64,000 bases of DNA from Eledone cirrhosa (GCA_964016885.1 OZ024744.1:64805047-64869046), one strand, 5' to 3'. Shown: positions 32,233 through 42,754, counted from the first letter of the stretch. The notes: generated from the sequence alone by a model not told the origin. Numbers and translations are program-made.

Positions 32233-33244
32233 GCCAATACACAATCACAATGATATTCACCTCTGTCCAATTTTTCCATCTTCACACGTATGTTACCCGA
32301 TTTTCTGAACTATTATTTATAGTGGTCAACTATTATTATGGTCATTTGTGGTGGAACACTCACATTTCAAATACTATACAGAATACTATTCTTTACTGTA
32401 TTTCAAACCTTTACTTATTGCTTTACGTTGAACAATACATAAGTAACTATTTTTACTCCACAACCAACAAAAGTAAACTATGCTCTACAATAAATGGCAG
32501 TAGTGGGAGAGGTAAACTGACATGTGAATTATCCCCACCAAAAATACTTTATTTCCAAAGAGAAGAAACCAGAGCATTTTTCTGTGAGAGTTCCTTATAC
32601 TCCGAAGAATGGGATTTTATGTCTTGAAATATTAGGACAAACAGAAACAACAGCAACAAAAGAAAAGAAAAAAAAACAAAACAAAGATTTCCAGGTAACT
32701 AAACTTTTTGTTACCTTCATTTTACTGTCCATTTTGCATTGTTTAACCTTATATCTCTTTCCACATTAATGTATATTATATTTTACTTACAGTAATATTA
32801 TATATAGTTATGAAGTTTGATTTGCAATAATTAGGTTTGATCCCACTGCACGGCATCTTAGAAAAGAGCTATTTACTATAGCTTCATGTTAACCCATGCC
32901 TTGAGAGTGAAATTATGTTGATGGAAGCTGTATAGAAGCCAGAGCCATAACTAGTGAAAATGGCGCCTATGGCAAGAAGTGAAATTGCGCCCCTGCCCAG
33001 CACTGTATTTTTACCTATGGGCCTAACAATTTATATAAATGGTTAAAAGATCCAGCCACCATAGTATTCTCACCCATGATAATCAAAGACAGATTGTACA
33101 TCTGAAGAAGTTTCTGTTTTAACTTTCCGACAATAGCTTATCTGATTTAATAGAAAGTGCTCCTAATCCAAGTGGGGCCTCCTTTATGGCACATGCCATA
33201 CTTGCCATACTCTAGTTATGCCTCTGATAGAAGCCCATCGGTTG
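32233..33244. other. Unassigned sequence, probable old repeat in the second half
   Basis: 32233-32940: no recognised feature. 32945-33230 (AATGGCGCCTATGGCAAGAA, ATGGGCCTAACAATTTAT, AGTTATGCCTCTGATAG) has the look of an old dispersed repeat and shares wording with 3760-3960. Confidence 0.35.
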
Positions 33245-33425
33245 GATTGTGCTTGTAATTCAAAGGGCCAGCTTTATCACATACAGGATCTCCCTGAGAA
33301 TTATGTTAAAGTTACACAAATCTGTGAAATGCTCAGTAACTTACACATTAATTTTAAGAGAAAGTTGTCCCATTGTTTGAACCAATGAATCACTCATCAT
33401 TGAAAGTGATGATGGTCCATTCGAT
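33245..33425 (+). mobile_element. OR2-like SINE, 3' part only
   Basis: GGATCTCCCTGAGAATTATG, AATGCTCAGTAACTTACACA, GTCCCATTGTTTGAACC and CACTCATCATTG parallel the 3' part of 13307-13602. Confidence 0.6.
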
Positions 33426-33547
33426 TCCATTCAATTCCATTTGATTCTATTCCATCTCATAATCTTTTAAGTATTACTTTAAATTATTAATATTGCTTTG
33501 CTAGTATAAACTTAGCCTCTTTATTTAGAAGACCTTGACAAATGAAA

Positions 33548-33772
33548 TAATAGTTTCTACTTTTGGCACAAGGCCAGCAAATGAAATAATTGTTTCTACG
33601 TATGGCACAAGGCCAGCAATTACCCAGAGCATTACTGGTACTTTATTTTATCGACCCCGTAAGGATGAAAGGCAAAGTTAACCTCAGCAGGATTTGAACT
33701 CAGAATGTCAAGGGCCGTAACTCTATACATCAAAGCATAGCATCCGACCCTCTACCGATACTGCCAATCCAC
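33548..33772 (-). mobile_element. OK-type SINE plus a 37-bp second copy at the same site
   Basis: 33550-33578 is a short piece (AGTTTCTACTTTTGGCACAA GGCCAGC split by me at the word boundary), followed by a full copy (about 33592-33770). AAATGAAATAAT occurs three times: before the short piece, between the two, and after the full copy. This means two insertions used the same target sequence. Confidence 0.9.
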
Positions 33773-33785
33773 CAAATGAAATAAT

Positions 33786-34360
33786 ATTTCCTATTTGGTA
33801 ACCCTGTTTTACCAAATCTAATGTATGGACATAAGATCAAATTCTTCATTATCTCTTAACACCTTGTAATTTCTGATGTAATGAAAGTGTTTTAAGACTG
33901 AACATTTTGAATAAAATTATGTTTCATTTCATCACACACATTGTCTGTTAATTCAAATGTTTATAATATCTTTACAAGTAGATAGATATTTGTGAAAATT
34001 TGAAATGCTAGAGTAAAAATGTTATTTTTAATGTGATGCAGTCATAGTGCTGGCTGGTGTCTATTTTTCAAGAATGTTTCGCTAATCTGGTTTCATGTGA
34101 TACAAGGATGTTAAGCGTTAACTTACACAGAACCTTGAAGCATTAGAATAGGATGCCAGTTTATATCAATTACTTCCATATGATTAGAACTGCGGTCATT
34201 TCAGTTAAAGTTAATGTTATAGACACTGTTATTTGATATTGGTGTTTGAAGTGACAAGGTTTTCTCTTTTGGTGTCCTTTTTTTTTTCTTCCTGGTGATT
34301 AACATTACAGAAATAAATTACATGGAGTCATTTAGTAAACCTCTAATGAGTTTTAAAGGG
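33786..34360. other. No recognised feature
   Basis: AT-rich unique-looking sequence; no ORF or repeat that I can support. Confidence 0.5.
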
Positions 34361-34364
34361 ACAT

Positions 34365-34431
<67 letters not shown>

Positions 34432-34492
34432 ATACATATTATATATTATATATATATATACATATTATATATTATATATATATATATATAAT
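34365..34492. repeat. (TA)n microsatellite
   Basis: Long TA tract with ATATTATATATTATA variants. Confidence 0.97.
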
Positions 34493-34571
34493 ATCTACAT
34501 TTTCGATTACTTTTTCTATATGGTTTCAGAAATCTATGCAAAGTTAGTTGTATACATTGAAAGCAGATAAA

Positions 34572-34690
34572 TGAATTAATAGATGGATAGATGAATGCAT
34601 TGGTAGATAGTTAGATAGATAAGTAGATGGGTAGGTGGATTGATAGATAGGTAAGTAGGAAGGTTGATTGGTGGGTAAGTAGTGTGATAG
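34572..34690. repeat. TAGA/TGGG tetranucleotide repeats
   Basis: AGATAGATAGGTAAGTAGG-type words with a 4-bp period. Confidence 0.85.
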
Positions 34691-34727
34691 TGTGTGTGTG
34701 TGCATACATACATATATTTATATATAT

Positions 34728-34885
34728 TTATAGGAAAATCTGCTTCGTAGAATCGAGACGTATCCGACGACCGCGCGATTTCAGAATCAGGTTTGATCCC
34801 CATATTGATCGTGCCTTGAGCTGGTCGCCCGAGAAACAATTGTAATATGTCCAATAAATTCCTTTCGTCGCAACACTGATTCTCT
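34728..34885 (-). other. Conserved-looking repeat end, unidentified
   Basis: Minus strand: AATCAGTGTTGCGACGAAAG, GAATTTATTGGACATATTAC, GTTTCTCGGGCGACCAGCTC, then CGCGCGGTCGTCGGATACGT. It is GC-richer than the surroundings and includes a GCGACGAAAGG motif like the PLE ends. I suspect a retroelement terminus but cannot assign it. Confidence 0.35.
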
Positions 34886-36119
34886 TTTTTCTATGATATA
34901 TATATATATATATATGATATATAAATCAGGATGGATTCAGTTTGAAATTGGTTAGACCATTATTCACCAGAGTAGTTGATACTTGGGGTACACACACACA
35001 CACACACAAACACATATATATCATCTTCATAATTTAAACCCATTTTCCCTGCTAGCAAGAGTTGGGTGGGTCTTCTCAGACCAAGTAAGTGCTCAAACAG
35101 AGGTACTGACTTATATATATTCCAAACACCCTAACAATAGACTACCTGTATTAGACACTGGAACTCTGGATTAACACTATAGACGAGAGAGCCCAAATTC
35201 TCCACTCACACTATGCTAAACCCATGACCTCCAAATACCTGATACTCAAAATCTCAGCAATGTCCAGTAGTGCTAAGTTTAATATTCTGATTGCAGACTT
35301 GGTACGAGTGATGAAGAACGTGTCCCGCATGTGCTACCCAACAGAAATGGAAAGACACATCCAACACTTCATCAACCGCATGCAGTTCTCTGGCTACAAC
35401 CAAAGAGACAGAGTCAGAGTATACAAAGGAGCCACAGAGAAGTATAAGACCCTCATAGAACTGGACATGAAAGGAATTTGCCCATTATACAGGAGCAAAT
35501 CATGGAATAGCTTAGATAGGGCTAGACATAAGATAGGGAAAGCCACCTCATGGTACGACAACCAGAGATACCAGAGTGTCATGTTTGTGGATGCTACCCC
35601 TGGAGGGAAATTAGCTAACCAGTGTAGAAAGGACCTGAGAAAGACCCACTTAAAGATTAAGGTGGTAGAAAAGCCAGGAACCACCATAAAATCCCTGATC
35701 AGCAAAAGCTACCCTTTTAAGAAAACCCACTGTACTAATAGGAAATGAATCATATGTAAGGTAAACCCCCCGGATAAACTGTAAAACTAGAAACGTAGTC
35801 TATAGCATAAGATGTACAGAGGGTACTTGCAGAAACATGACAACAACATACATAGGCGAGACAGTTCGTAGCATAGGTGAAAGGATAGACCAACACTGGG
35901 GGGAACTAAAAGGACGAAAAAACGGTTCAGCACTATACGAACATGCCAGACAACAACACGACGGTAACATAGAAATTAGAATAATATCTAAACATAAAAA
36001 TGACCCAGCATATAGGCAAATCAGAGAGGCCAGTGAAACAGAACTTAGAAGGCCAAGGCTAAACAGAAAAAATGAATGGAATAACAACACCCAAACAAAC
36101 AACACTGACCTAAGAGAAG

Positions 36120-36121
36120 TA

Positions 36122-36152
<31 letters not shown>

Positions 36153-36184
36153 ATAGATAAATAAATAAATAAATAAATAAATAC
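36120..36184. repeat. (AAAT)n microsatellite in the PLE 3' region
   Basis: AAATAAATAAAT for about 60 bp, directly after the nuclease stop codon; a shorter AAATAAATAAATA run recurs at 36337. Confidence 0.95.
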
Positions 36185-36416
36185 ATACACAAGCACAATA
36201 ACAACAAACACATATAAACACACACTAGTAAAGATAGAATACATTAACCAATACACAGCCACCCAGTCATGAACACACATCAAACAAAACACTATACACA
36301 CACGCAAACGCATGCGCAAAGAAGACAAAATAAAATAAACAAATAAATAAATATATAAACAGACTAAATAAAGATGGCGTAGACATACAATGCAATGGGA
36401 GGAAACAATAGCACCA

Positions 36417-36458
36417 CTGACGATGTTGCAGATGTGCAACGAAAGAACTTTGATAAAC
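36417..36458 (+). ncRNA. Hammerhead-like ribozyme motif in PLE end
   Basis: CTGACGA core, one extra T, GTTGCA/TGCAAC perfect stem II with loop GATG, GAAA core, G-AA-C minimal stem III and TT. It aligns with 5500-5542. Stem II differs in sequence but keeps all six pairs, which is compensatory change. Stem I is weak here (only the first two pairs). Confidence 0.5.
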
Positions 36459-36733
36459 TTTATATATGTGTTTGTGTCTATATTGTATCTGTATTTTTGA
36501 CAGTTCGTCAGTCAATGGCAACATTGAGGACCGAATAAATTAGATTACCGATATAAAAGACACAGAAGCGAAAAGCGAAAACCAACCAAACAGTGACTGT
36601 GTTCTGTTATTAATTCTGGCAATATTACACAAATATAACCCTCCCCAAGTATAACAATATATATATATATATTTTTTAAAGATATATTTATCAAACTTGG
36701 GTCAGTTTGTCTTCATGACTTGTTCTTTCGATC

Positions 36734-37782
36734 TCACTCGATAAACCCACCATTGGCTTTGATGACGGCCTCAAGGCAGCATCGGAACTGGCTACAAGCC
36801 TTCGTCACTGTCCCCCGACTTAGGCCCCTAAAGGCACTTGTGATCCTGACCTTCAGATCGTCTTTTGTATTGCAGCTAGATCTGTTGGTGTCTCGTTCCA
36901 CTGTGCCCCACACAAAGAAGTCGAGGGGGCTGCAGTCAGGCGAGCTGGGGTCCAGATGTCAGGTGAAGTGTGGTCGACGAAGTTCTCTAACAGCCAGGCT
37001 TGAGTCTTTCGGCTGGTATGGCAGGGCGCTGAGTCTTGCTGCCACACGAATGGCCTACCTGCAGCTACCTGGTCGATCCAGGGCTTTACTACCTCTCTCA
37101 GAACGCGGATGTAGCCATCGGTGTTCAGTTTGAGGCCCTCAGAGAAGAAGTGAGGTGGCATGACGTCACCTTGACTGTTGACAACACCTAAGACCAATGT
37201 TGTCGCTGGAAACTTTGTCTGCATGACTCTGGGTACGTCTTTGGATGAGACAGCGAGCCACCTGTTGTTCTGGGAGTTGATCTTCTGGTCTTGGCAGAAG
37301 TTTTTCTCGTCGGAGAAAAACCACAGCATGTCTGGCTCCAGTGGGTGTTTCAACTTGTTGATCAGCTTCTTTGCGTGCTTCAGTCGCTTTTCTTGCATTG
37401 CCTTTGACAGAAATTGTCCTTTCCTCATCTTGTATGAAATGTAGCGAATGTCTTCATGTACCACCAGCCTAATGAGCTTTTCATCCACATCTTTCTCCCT
37501 TGCAATGGCATGAATCGACTTGCTAGGTTCATTGTTGATGATATCCTGAACTTCAGCAACGAACTCGGGCGTTCTGAAGACGTCAGATCGTCGATCATGT
37601 GTTTTCCTCTCTGATGTTGCTTTGTAGTCGAATCCTGAATCTTCCAATTCCTTTCTGATCTTTTCCACCATTCTCCTGCTGACGCTGAGAAAGTCTGAAA
37701 TTTCCTTATTGGTGCTCCCGGCGCGGATTCCAAGAATAATTCCGTGTCTCTTCCACAAATTTGGAGGTTCAAAATTATTCAT
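36734..37782 (-). pseudogene. Tc1/mariner transposase, frameshifted
   Basis: Start ATG at 37780-37782. An N-terminal helix-turn-helix (STNKEISDFLSVSRRMVEKI) lies at about 37640-37715. First catalytic Asp in FFSDEKNF (about 37305-37328), second in WQQDSAPCHTS (about 37020-37050). A +1/-1 frameshift near 36960 separates these from the third Asp block (SPDCSPLDFFVWG, about 36900-36945). The reading continues in the new frame to a stop at 36734-36736 (GGFIE end). Total about 349 codons, the normal size. Apart from this shift it looks well preserved. Confidence 0.9.
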
Positions 37783-39562
37783 ACAACGCGAGGACCAAAA
37801 ACGTGAGGTGTTCAGGATTGCTAGGCAATGTGTCAAGGAAAACCGTGATATTGTCGGGGAGAAGTGTGTACTTAATGATGACGGCGTACTTGCCATCACC
37901 GATGCTGATAAGAAGGTAGCTTGGAAGTGTCACTATGAAAGACTACTAAATGAGGAGAATAAATGGGAGAAAGACAGTCTCCCCCACATCGACCCAATAG
38001 AGGGACCAGCAGTGTTAGTCGAGGGTAGTATAATAAGTAAGGCAATCAAGGGTATGAAGACGGGTAAGGCAGCTGGGCCCTCGGAAATAGTTGCTGAGAT
38101 GCTGAAGGCATCTGGCACGGTGGGACACACCATGGTCACCCGCATAGTTAACCAAGTCGTACAGAATGGGGTTGTTCCGAAGGACTGGCGTAGCAGCATG
38201 ATCGTTAACTGTTATAAAGGTAAAGGAGATGCCCTAGATAGGAGTAACTATAGAGGCATTAAATTAATCGACCAGGTCATGAAGGTCACGGAAAAAGTAA
38301 TAGCGCAACTAATCAGAGAGAGAATTGACCTCGATGAAATGCAGTTCGGATTTGTGTCAGGCAAAAGTACCACAGATGCTCTTTTCATTGTACGACAACT
38401 ACAGGAGAAGTACCTAGCTAAAAGTAAACCCCTATACTTAGCTTTTGTTGACTTGGAGAAAGCCTTTGACAGAGTACCCCGCTCGATTATCTGGTGGGCC
38501 CTTAGAAAACTAGGTGTTGATGAATGGCTTGTGAGAGCTATACAAGCCATGTATAAAGAAACAGTCAGCAAGGTTAGAATTAACAACGAATATAGTGAAG
38601 AGTTTAGCGTAAAAGTTGGTGTCCATCAGGGCTCTGTTCTTAGCCCCCTACTATTTATTATTGCCCTTCAGGCTATAACAGAGGAGTTCAAGACCGGCTG
38701 CCCATGGGAACTCCTATACGCAGATGACCTAACACTCATAGCTGAATCAATGGCCGAGCTAGAGAAGAAATTCCAAACATGGAAGCACGGCCTAGAATCA
38801 AAAGGCCTTAAAATTAACCTGGCTAAGACCAAAGTTCTAGTTTGTAGGAAAGAAAATAAGGTGACAGTCCCTTCCGGGAAGTGGCCATGCTCAGTGTGTA
38901 GGAAAGGCGTAGGTAGAAACTCCATTTTGTGTCCGAAATGCAAAGTATGGGTGCATAAAAGATGTAGTGGGATCACAGGTAAGCTAACTAAGAACATAGA
39001 TTTTACATGTGGCCGGTGCTCTGGTGCAATAAGTAGCAGCAAGTGCCCACAAAATACTAACTCTTTCAATTGCGCAGAGGGTTCTATAGAAATAGTGGAC
39101 AGCTTCCATTACCTGGGTGACAAAATCACCAGTGGGGGAGGGTGCTCTGAAAGTACAGTAGCTAGAGTCAGAACTGGATGGAAAAAGTTCAGAGAGCTTA
39201 TACCACTATTAGCCGCTAGAGGGTTCTCCCTAAAAATGAAAGGCAGATTGTATGATGCCTGCATACGAACAGCAATGTTGCATGGCAGTGAGACCTGGGC
39301 ATTGTGTGCAGAGGATATACGCAGACTAGAGAGGAACGAAGCTTGCATGCTCCACTGGATGTGTAATAGTAATATACGTGAACGGCAAAGCATAAACGAA
39401 CTAAGGAAAAAATTAGAAATAAGAGGGATCCGATGTTGTTTACTCGAGAGAAGGCTACGTTGGTATGGACACGTGATGCGCATGAAAGATGATAGCTGTA
39501 TAACAAAGTGCAGGGCAATAAAGATAGCCCCCTACTATTTATTATTGCCCTTCAGGCTATAA
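37709..39562 (+). CDS. RT polyprotein ORF of the 48-bp-repeat LINE family
   Basis: RT landmarks: GKAAGPSEIVAEMLKASG (about 38060-38115), NYRGIKLIDQVMKV (38247), FGFVSGKSTTDALFIVRQLQ (38346-38405), AFVDLEKAFDRVP (38444), VHQGSVLSPLLF (38620), YADD at 38717-38728 with LTLIAES after it. Next a finger at 38880-39025: CSVC, CPKC, HKRC, CGRC, a C4-H-C3 spacing like a PHD or RING-type fold. Then ARVRTGWKKFRELIPLLAAR, GSETWALCAEDIRRLERNEA (39283) and RLRWYGHVMRMKDDSCITKC (39450-39510). The RT catalytic residues are intact. The first residues derive from antisense mariner, so the start is artificial. Confidence 0.85.
   Translation: MVLPARIPRIIPCLFHKFGGSKLFIQREDQKREVFRIARQCVKENRDIVGEKCVLNDDGVLAITDADKKVAWKCHYERLLNEENKWEKDSLPHIDPIEGPAVLVEGSIISKAIKGMKTGKAAGPSEIVAEMLKASGTVGHTMVTRIVNQVVQNGVVPKDWRSSMIVNCYKGKGDALDRSNYRGIKLIDQVMKVTEKVIAQLIRERIDLDEMQFGFVSGKSTTDALFIVRQLQEKYLAKSKPLYLAFVDLEKAFDRVPRSIIWWALRKLGVDEWLVRAIQAMYKETVSKVRINNEYSEEFSVKVGVHQGSVLSPLLFIIALQAITEEFKTGCPWELLYADDLTLIAESMAELEKKFQTWKHGLESKGLKINLAKTKVLVCRKENKVTVPSGKWPCSVCRKGVGRNSILCPKCKVWVHKRCSGITGKLTKNIDFTCGRCSGAISSSKCPQNTNSFNCAEGSIEIVDSFHYLGDKITSGGGCSESTVARVRTGWKKFRELIPLLAARGFSLKMKGRLYDACIRTAMLHGSETWALCAEDIRRLERNEACMLHWMCNSNIRERQSINELRKKLEIRGIRCCLLERRLRWYGHVMRMKDDSCITKCRAIKIAPYYLLLPFRL
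37783..39523 (+). mobile_element. LINE with RT, PHD-like finger and C-terminal domain; 5'-truncated
   Basis: The longest retrotransposon ORF in the window, open for 617 codons to a stop at 39560-39562, of which about 24 at the start are mariner sequence. It begins inside the protein at IQREDQKREVFRIARQ, the same point at which two other copies can be aligned (57190 minus, 57950 plus). The apurinic endonuclease is missing. At 39523 it is cut off within the C-terminal region (CITKCRAI) and joined to a second RT fragment, so the stop, 48-bp repeat and tail are lost. Confidence 0.9.
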
Positions 39563-39765
39563 CTGAGGAGTTCAAGACCAGCTGCCCATGGGAACTCCTA
39601 TATGCAGATGATCTAATGCTCATAGCTGAATCAATGGCTGAACTAGAGAAGAAATTCCAAACATGGAAGCATGGTCTAAAATCAAAAGGCCTTAAAGTTA
39701 ACTTGTCTAAGACTAAAGTTCTAGTTTGTAGGAAGGAAAATAGGCCACCAGTCCCATCTGGGTCA
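39524..39765 (+). pseudogene. Second RT fragment of the same LINE family
   Basis: SPLLFIIALQAITEEFKTSC, YADDLMLIAESMAELEKKFQ and KTKVLVCRKENRPPVPSGS duplicate 38640-38880 at near identity. It starts at the LSPLLF box and stops just before the zinc finger. Confidence 0.9.
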
Positions 39766-40862
39766 GTCTCCATTATCTTATCCCATGTCTTCCTTGATCT
39801 ACCCCTTCTACAAGTTGCATCCATTGTGAGTGTCCTGCAATCGTTTATACAGCTGCTATCTTCCAAACACATCACATGTCTTTATCAGCATAATCTACTC
39901 TCTTGCATACTATGTCTGATTCTTCTTACACCTAGCTTTCCTCTCAGCTAATGTATGCTTTGTCATTCATGCACACTAATACTACAAGTCAGCTGGAGCT
40001 TACTTCATTTCTTTCTAGCCTTCACAAATCCTCAGCAATGAAGGTCTATGTCTCATTGCCATACACTATCACAGTTTGAACATAGGCATTGTACAGTCAA
40101 CTTTTCAATCAGAGAGAGAAGCTCTTTGTTGTCATCAGAGGGAATAGCTTCTTGAACTTTTTCCAGTCTGTTCTTACTCTAGTTACTATGTTTTCAGAAC
40201 ATCCACCTCCACAACAGATTAGGTTATCTAGGTAACCAAAACTGTCAAAAACCTCTAGGGAAATGCCCAAGCATTTGACAGAATTTATTCCACATGTACA
40301 CTTAGTGCTTATTGCTCCTCAGAATCTGCTGCAAACGAAATCTACCATCTGGGTTAACCTGCCTGTACTTCCACTATATCTTGTGCATCCATAGCTTGCA
40401 ATGCATCTACTATATGGAATGTTTTCCAACCCTTTTCTGTATATCAAGCATGGTAATTTCTCTGATGGGATCAGGGTCCTGTCTTCTTTTGTATTTTTAA
40501 AGACATTAGTCTTTGCTAGGTTTACTTGCAAACCTTTCAATTTCAGGTTTTGTCTCCATGACTGGAACTTCACCTTTAACACAGCTACTGATCCAGTTAT
40601 AAATACTAAGTCATCAGCATAGGGGATAGCCAGTCTTTAAACAATCTCCTCTGTAATAAGCAGAAGGTGGGAGTGATGACTGGGTACTGGTGAACACACC
40701 TGTTCACTAACATCATCACTGATCACTTTACCAACTCTTACCTGGCTGATTGCACCTCAATTCATGGCTTGTATGGCCTTAACAAGGTATTTATCTATAC
40801 TGAATTTCCTTAGTGCCCAATTAATTTCAGAACAAGGAACACTGTCTAAACTGACATTGGGG
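39766..40862 (-). pseudogene. Inverted copy of the LINE, RT end to C-terminus
   Basis: Minus strand from about 40862: EINWALRKFSIDKYLVKAIQ, the RT end (VKFQSWRQNLKLKGLQVNLA), a degraded finger (PSEKLPCLIYRKGLENIPYS), then the C-terminal region to SCINDCRTLTMDATCRRGRS and KTWDKIMETD at about 39770. It meets the plus-strand fragment tail to tail at 39765. Many stops; divergent from the 37783 copy. Confidence 0.8.
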
Positions 40863-41200
40863 AAAATTCATCAATATAAATTTTGGAAGATTGGTGAGAA
40901 TTATTTGCTGTGAGGATTGTAGAATAACTTCATTGGGGAATTAAGGATTGATTTAATGGGGAAGGAATCACTAAGGAAATGGAGTAGTATGAATGGGTGA
41001 GATACAAAGGAAGCAAGGAAAATGAATGGTAAGAGAATTGAACAGCAATGTTGAAAGATACATCCTTCGTACAACCACAAAGATAATGTAGAAATGGAAC
41101 ACATTCTTCATACTACCACAAGCGGTAGTGATTGTGGAGAGGAGAGGGACAAGAAGGTAGATATGAGTACAATAGATCAAACAACCACACATCAGATATG
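40863..41200. other. No recognised feature
   Basis: AT-rich with A/G-rich words; no supported ORF. Confidence 0.45.
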
Positions 41201-41211
41201 ACAAGTTGAAA

Positions 41212-41400
41212 TGGTGTTGATGATGATGATGGGGTTGGTGGTGGATGTGATGATAATGAGGATTATGATGATGGTGATGATGGTGATCATTAGTGGTGAA
41301 GAAAAGATACGGACACCTCCTTCGGTGATGACAATGTCAGATGATAACAAATATAATGATAGTGATGATGATGTGGGTGACAGTGACAATGGTAGAGTCA
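41212..41400. repeat. (GAT)n-rich degenerate microsatellite
   Basis: GATGATGATG and GATAATGATAG words. It may come from a LINE tail, but the conserved tail sequence is not visible. Confidence 0.75.
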
Positions 41401-41576
41401 GTGAAACCAAGATACCTAACCCCCACTCTCCACTAGAGTTTCTGTCACAATAACAATTTAGAATAAAAATAATTGTCTGTTTCTGATGTGATAGTATTGT
41501 TGTGCCATTCTAGCCATGACTATCCCATCTTTATATTTTTTCATGTATCCAAATGTGCAAAAACCAAAACAAAAAA

Positions 41577-41926
41577 AACTGAGCCCACACTGTAAAGTGG
41601 TCCTGACAAAAAAGTGTCACGACAAAAAAACCCCCAGCCCACACTGTAAAGTGGTAGTGTAGGAGTCACAACTAAAGCACCCAACAAACATTATTACATG
41701 GTCGTGTAGGAGTTGCAACAAAGAACACCTAGTACTCAATGTAAGTGAGGTTTGTGCTAGGAAGGGCATCCAGCTTTAGAAACCATGCCAAAATCAGTTC
41801 TGTATAAGCAAGGTATAGTCACTTCACCTGGCATTGCCCACAACAAGACAACTTGTCTAACCCATGCTAGTGTGGAAAAATGAATGTAAAACGGTGATGA
41901 TGATGATGATGATGATGATGAAGCAA
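41577..41926 (+). mobile_element. LINE 3' UTR: three 48-bp units, tail, (GAT)n
   Basis: CACACTGTAAAGTGGTCCTG and CACACTGTAAAGTGGTAGTG units, then GTTTGTGCTAGGAAGGGCAT, CCAGCTTTAGAAACCATGCC, AACCCATGCTAGTGTGGAAA and AAACGGTGATGATGATGATG. 5'-truncated in the 3' UTR. Confidence 0.88.
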
Positions 41927-42251
41927 AAATCATTCTAATGTATTAATTTGTAAACCCCTACAACCCACACAAGAATAGAAGGAGGAATGTAAAAATTGAA
42001 AAATGCCAAAATAACACATTCAAAGATATATGTCAATGAGAACGGATATTTTTTGTTCAGAAGAGTATTTTTTTTTCCTACCCAGAGCAAGTTTATTTTT
42101 GTTGTGTTCTTCCATGGCAGTTCATTTTCAGAGACCATCTTCATGTCCTTAATAGAGGCTCGTTAAATGTCAGTAATTACATAATTATTCTTTATTCAGC
42201 CCAACATCTCGCAATTATCAACTGATCTTTCAAACATAATTTATTAATGAA

Positions 42252-42738
42252 TTTTGTATTTACCACCACCACAACCATGACCACTGCCACCACTACCGCT
42301 GCCACCACCAGCCCCCACCACAGTAACCTCCTCCCCCAACCACCACCATCCCTACGACCACCACAGCACCACCACAACCAGTAAATCCCTAATCCTACCA
42401 TCATCGCCACCACCACCACCACCACCACCACCCCAGTAATTCCACCATCACCACCACCACCATCATCATCCCTAAGACTGCCACAGCATGACCAGTAAAC
42501 CCCCAACACCACCACCACCACCACCACCACCACCAACACCATCCCTACCACCATCACCACCATCACCACCACCACCACCACCATCCTTACCACCATCACC
42601 ACCACCAACACCACGAAAACCGCCCCAACCACCATCACTACCACCACCACCACCATTCCTACCACCATCACCACTACCACCACCACCACCACCACCATTA
42701 CTATTGTCATTATTATTATCATCATTATTTTCCCCACT
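42252..42738. repeat. (CCA)n / (CAC)n microsatellite
   Basis: About 480 bp of CCACCA with T interruptions and (ATT)n at the right end. Long open frames (poly-P, poly-V, poly-G) are composition artefacts. Confidence 0.95.
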
Positions 42739-42754
42739 ATTACCAGCAATGTCA

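Larger units (their letters stand above)
35040..36660 (+). pseudogene. Penelope-like element, 3' coding part and 3' end, broken
   Basis: An open block 35224-35748 encodes the region after the RT (TSKYLILKISAMSSSAKFNI, SVMFVDATPGGKLANQC, IKVVEKPGTTIKSLISKSYP). A frameshift near 35750-35800 leads to a GIY-YIG nuclease (VVYSIRCTEGTCR, TYIGETVRSIGERIDQHW, then NGSALYEHA; 35785-36124). Both blocks are the conserved C-terminal order of EN-containing PLEs. The RT itself is mostly missing. After the stop come (AAAT)n and a 3' region with a hammerhead-like motif, ending near CCAAGTATAACAATAT. Confidence 0.85.

Noticed and set aside
34728..34885. Hammerhead motif around GCGACGAAAGG on the minus strand
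   Set aside because: No CTGANGA core precedes it, so the three-stem structure cannot be drawn.
37709..37780. Methionine at 37709 as the natural LINE start
   Set aside because: These codons are antisense mariner sequence; LINE homology begins at about 37778 within the protein.
36853..37899. Using the whole 348-residue minus frame as the transposase
   Set aside because: The first 39 residues are antisense of the adjacent LINE, and the last ~32 are out of frame after a shift at about 36960. The real start is 37782 and the real end is 36734.
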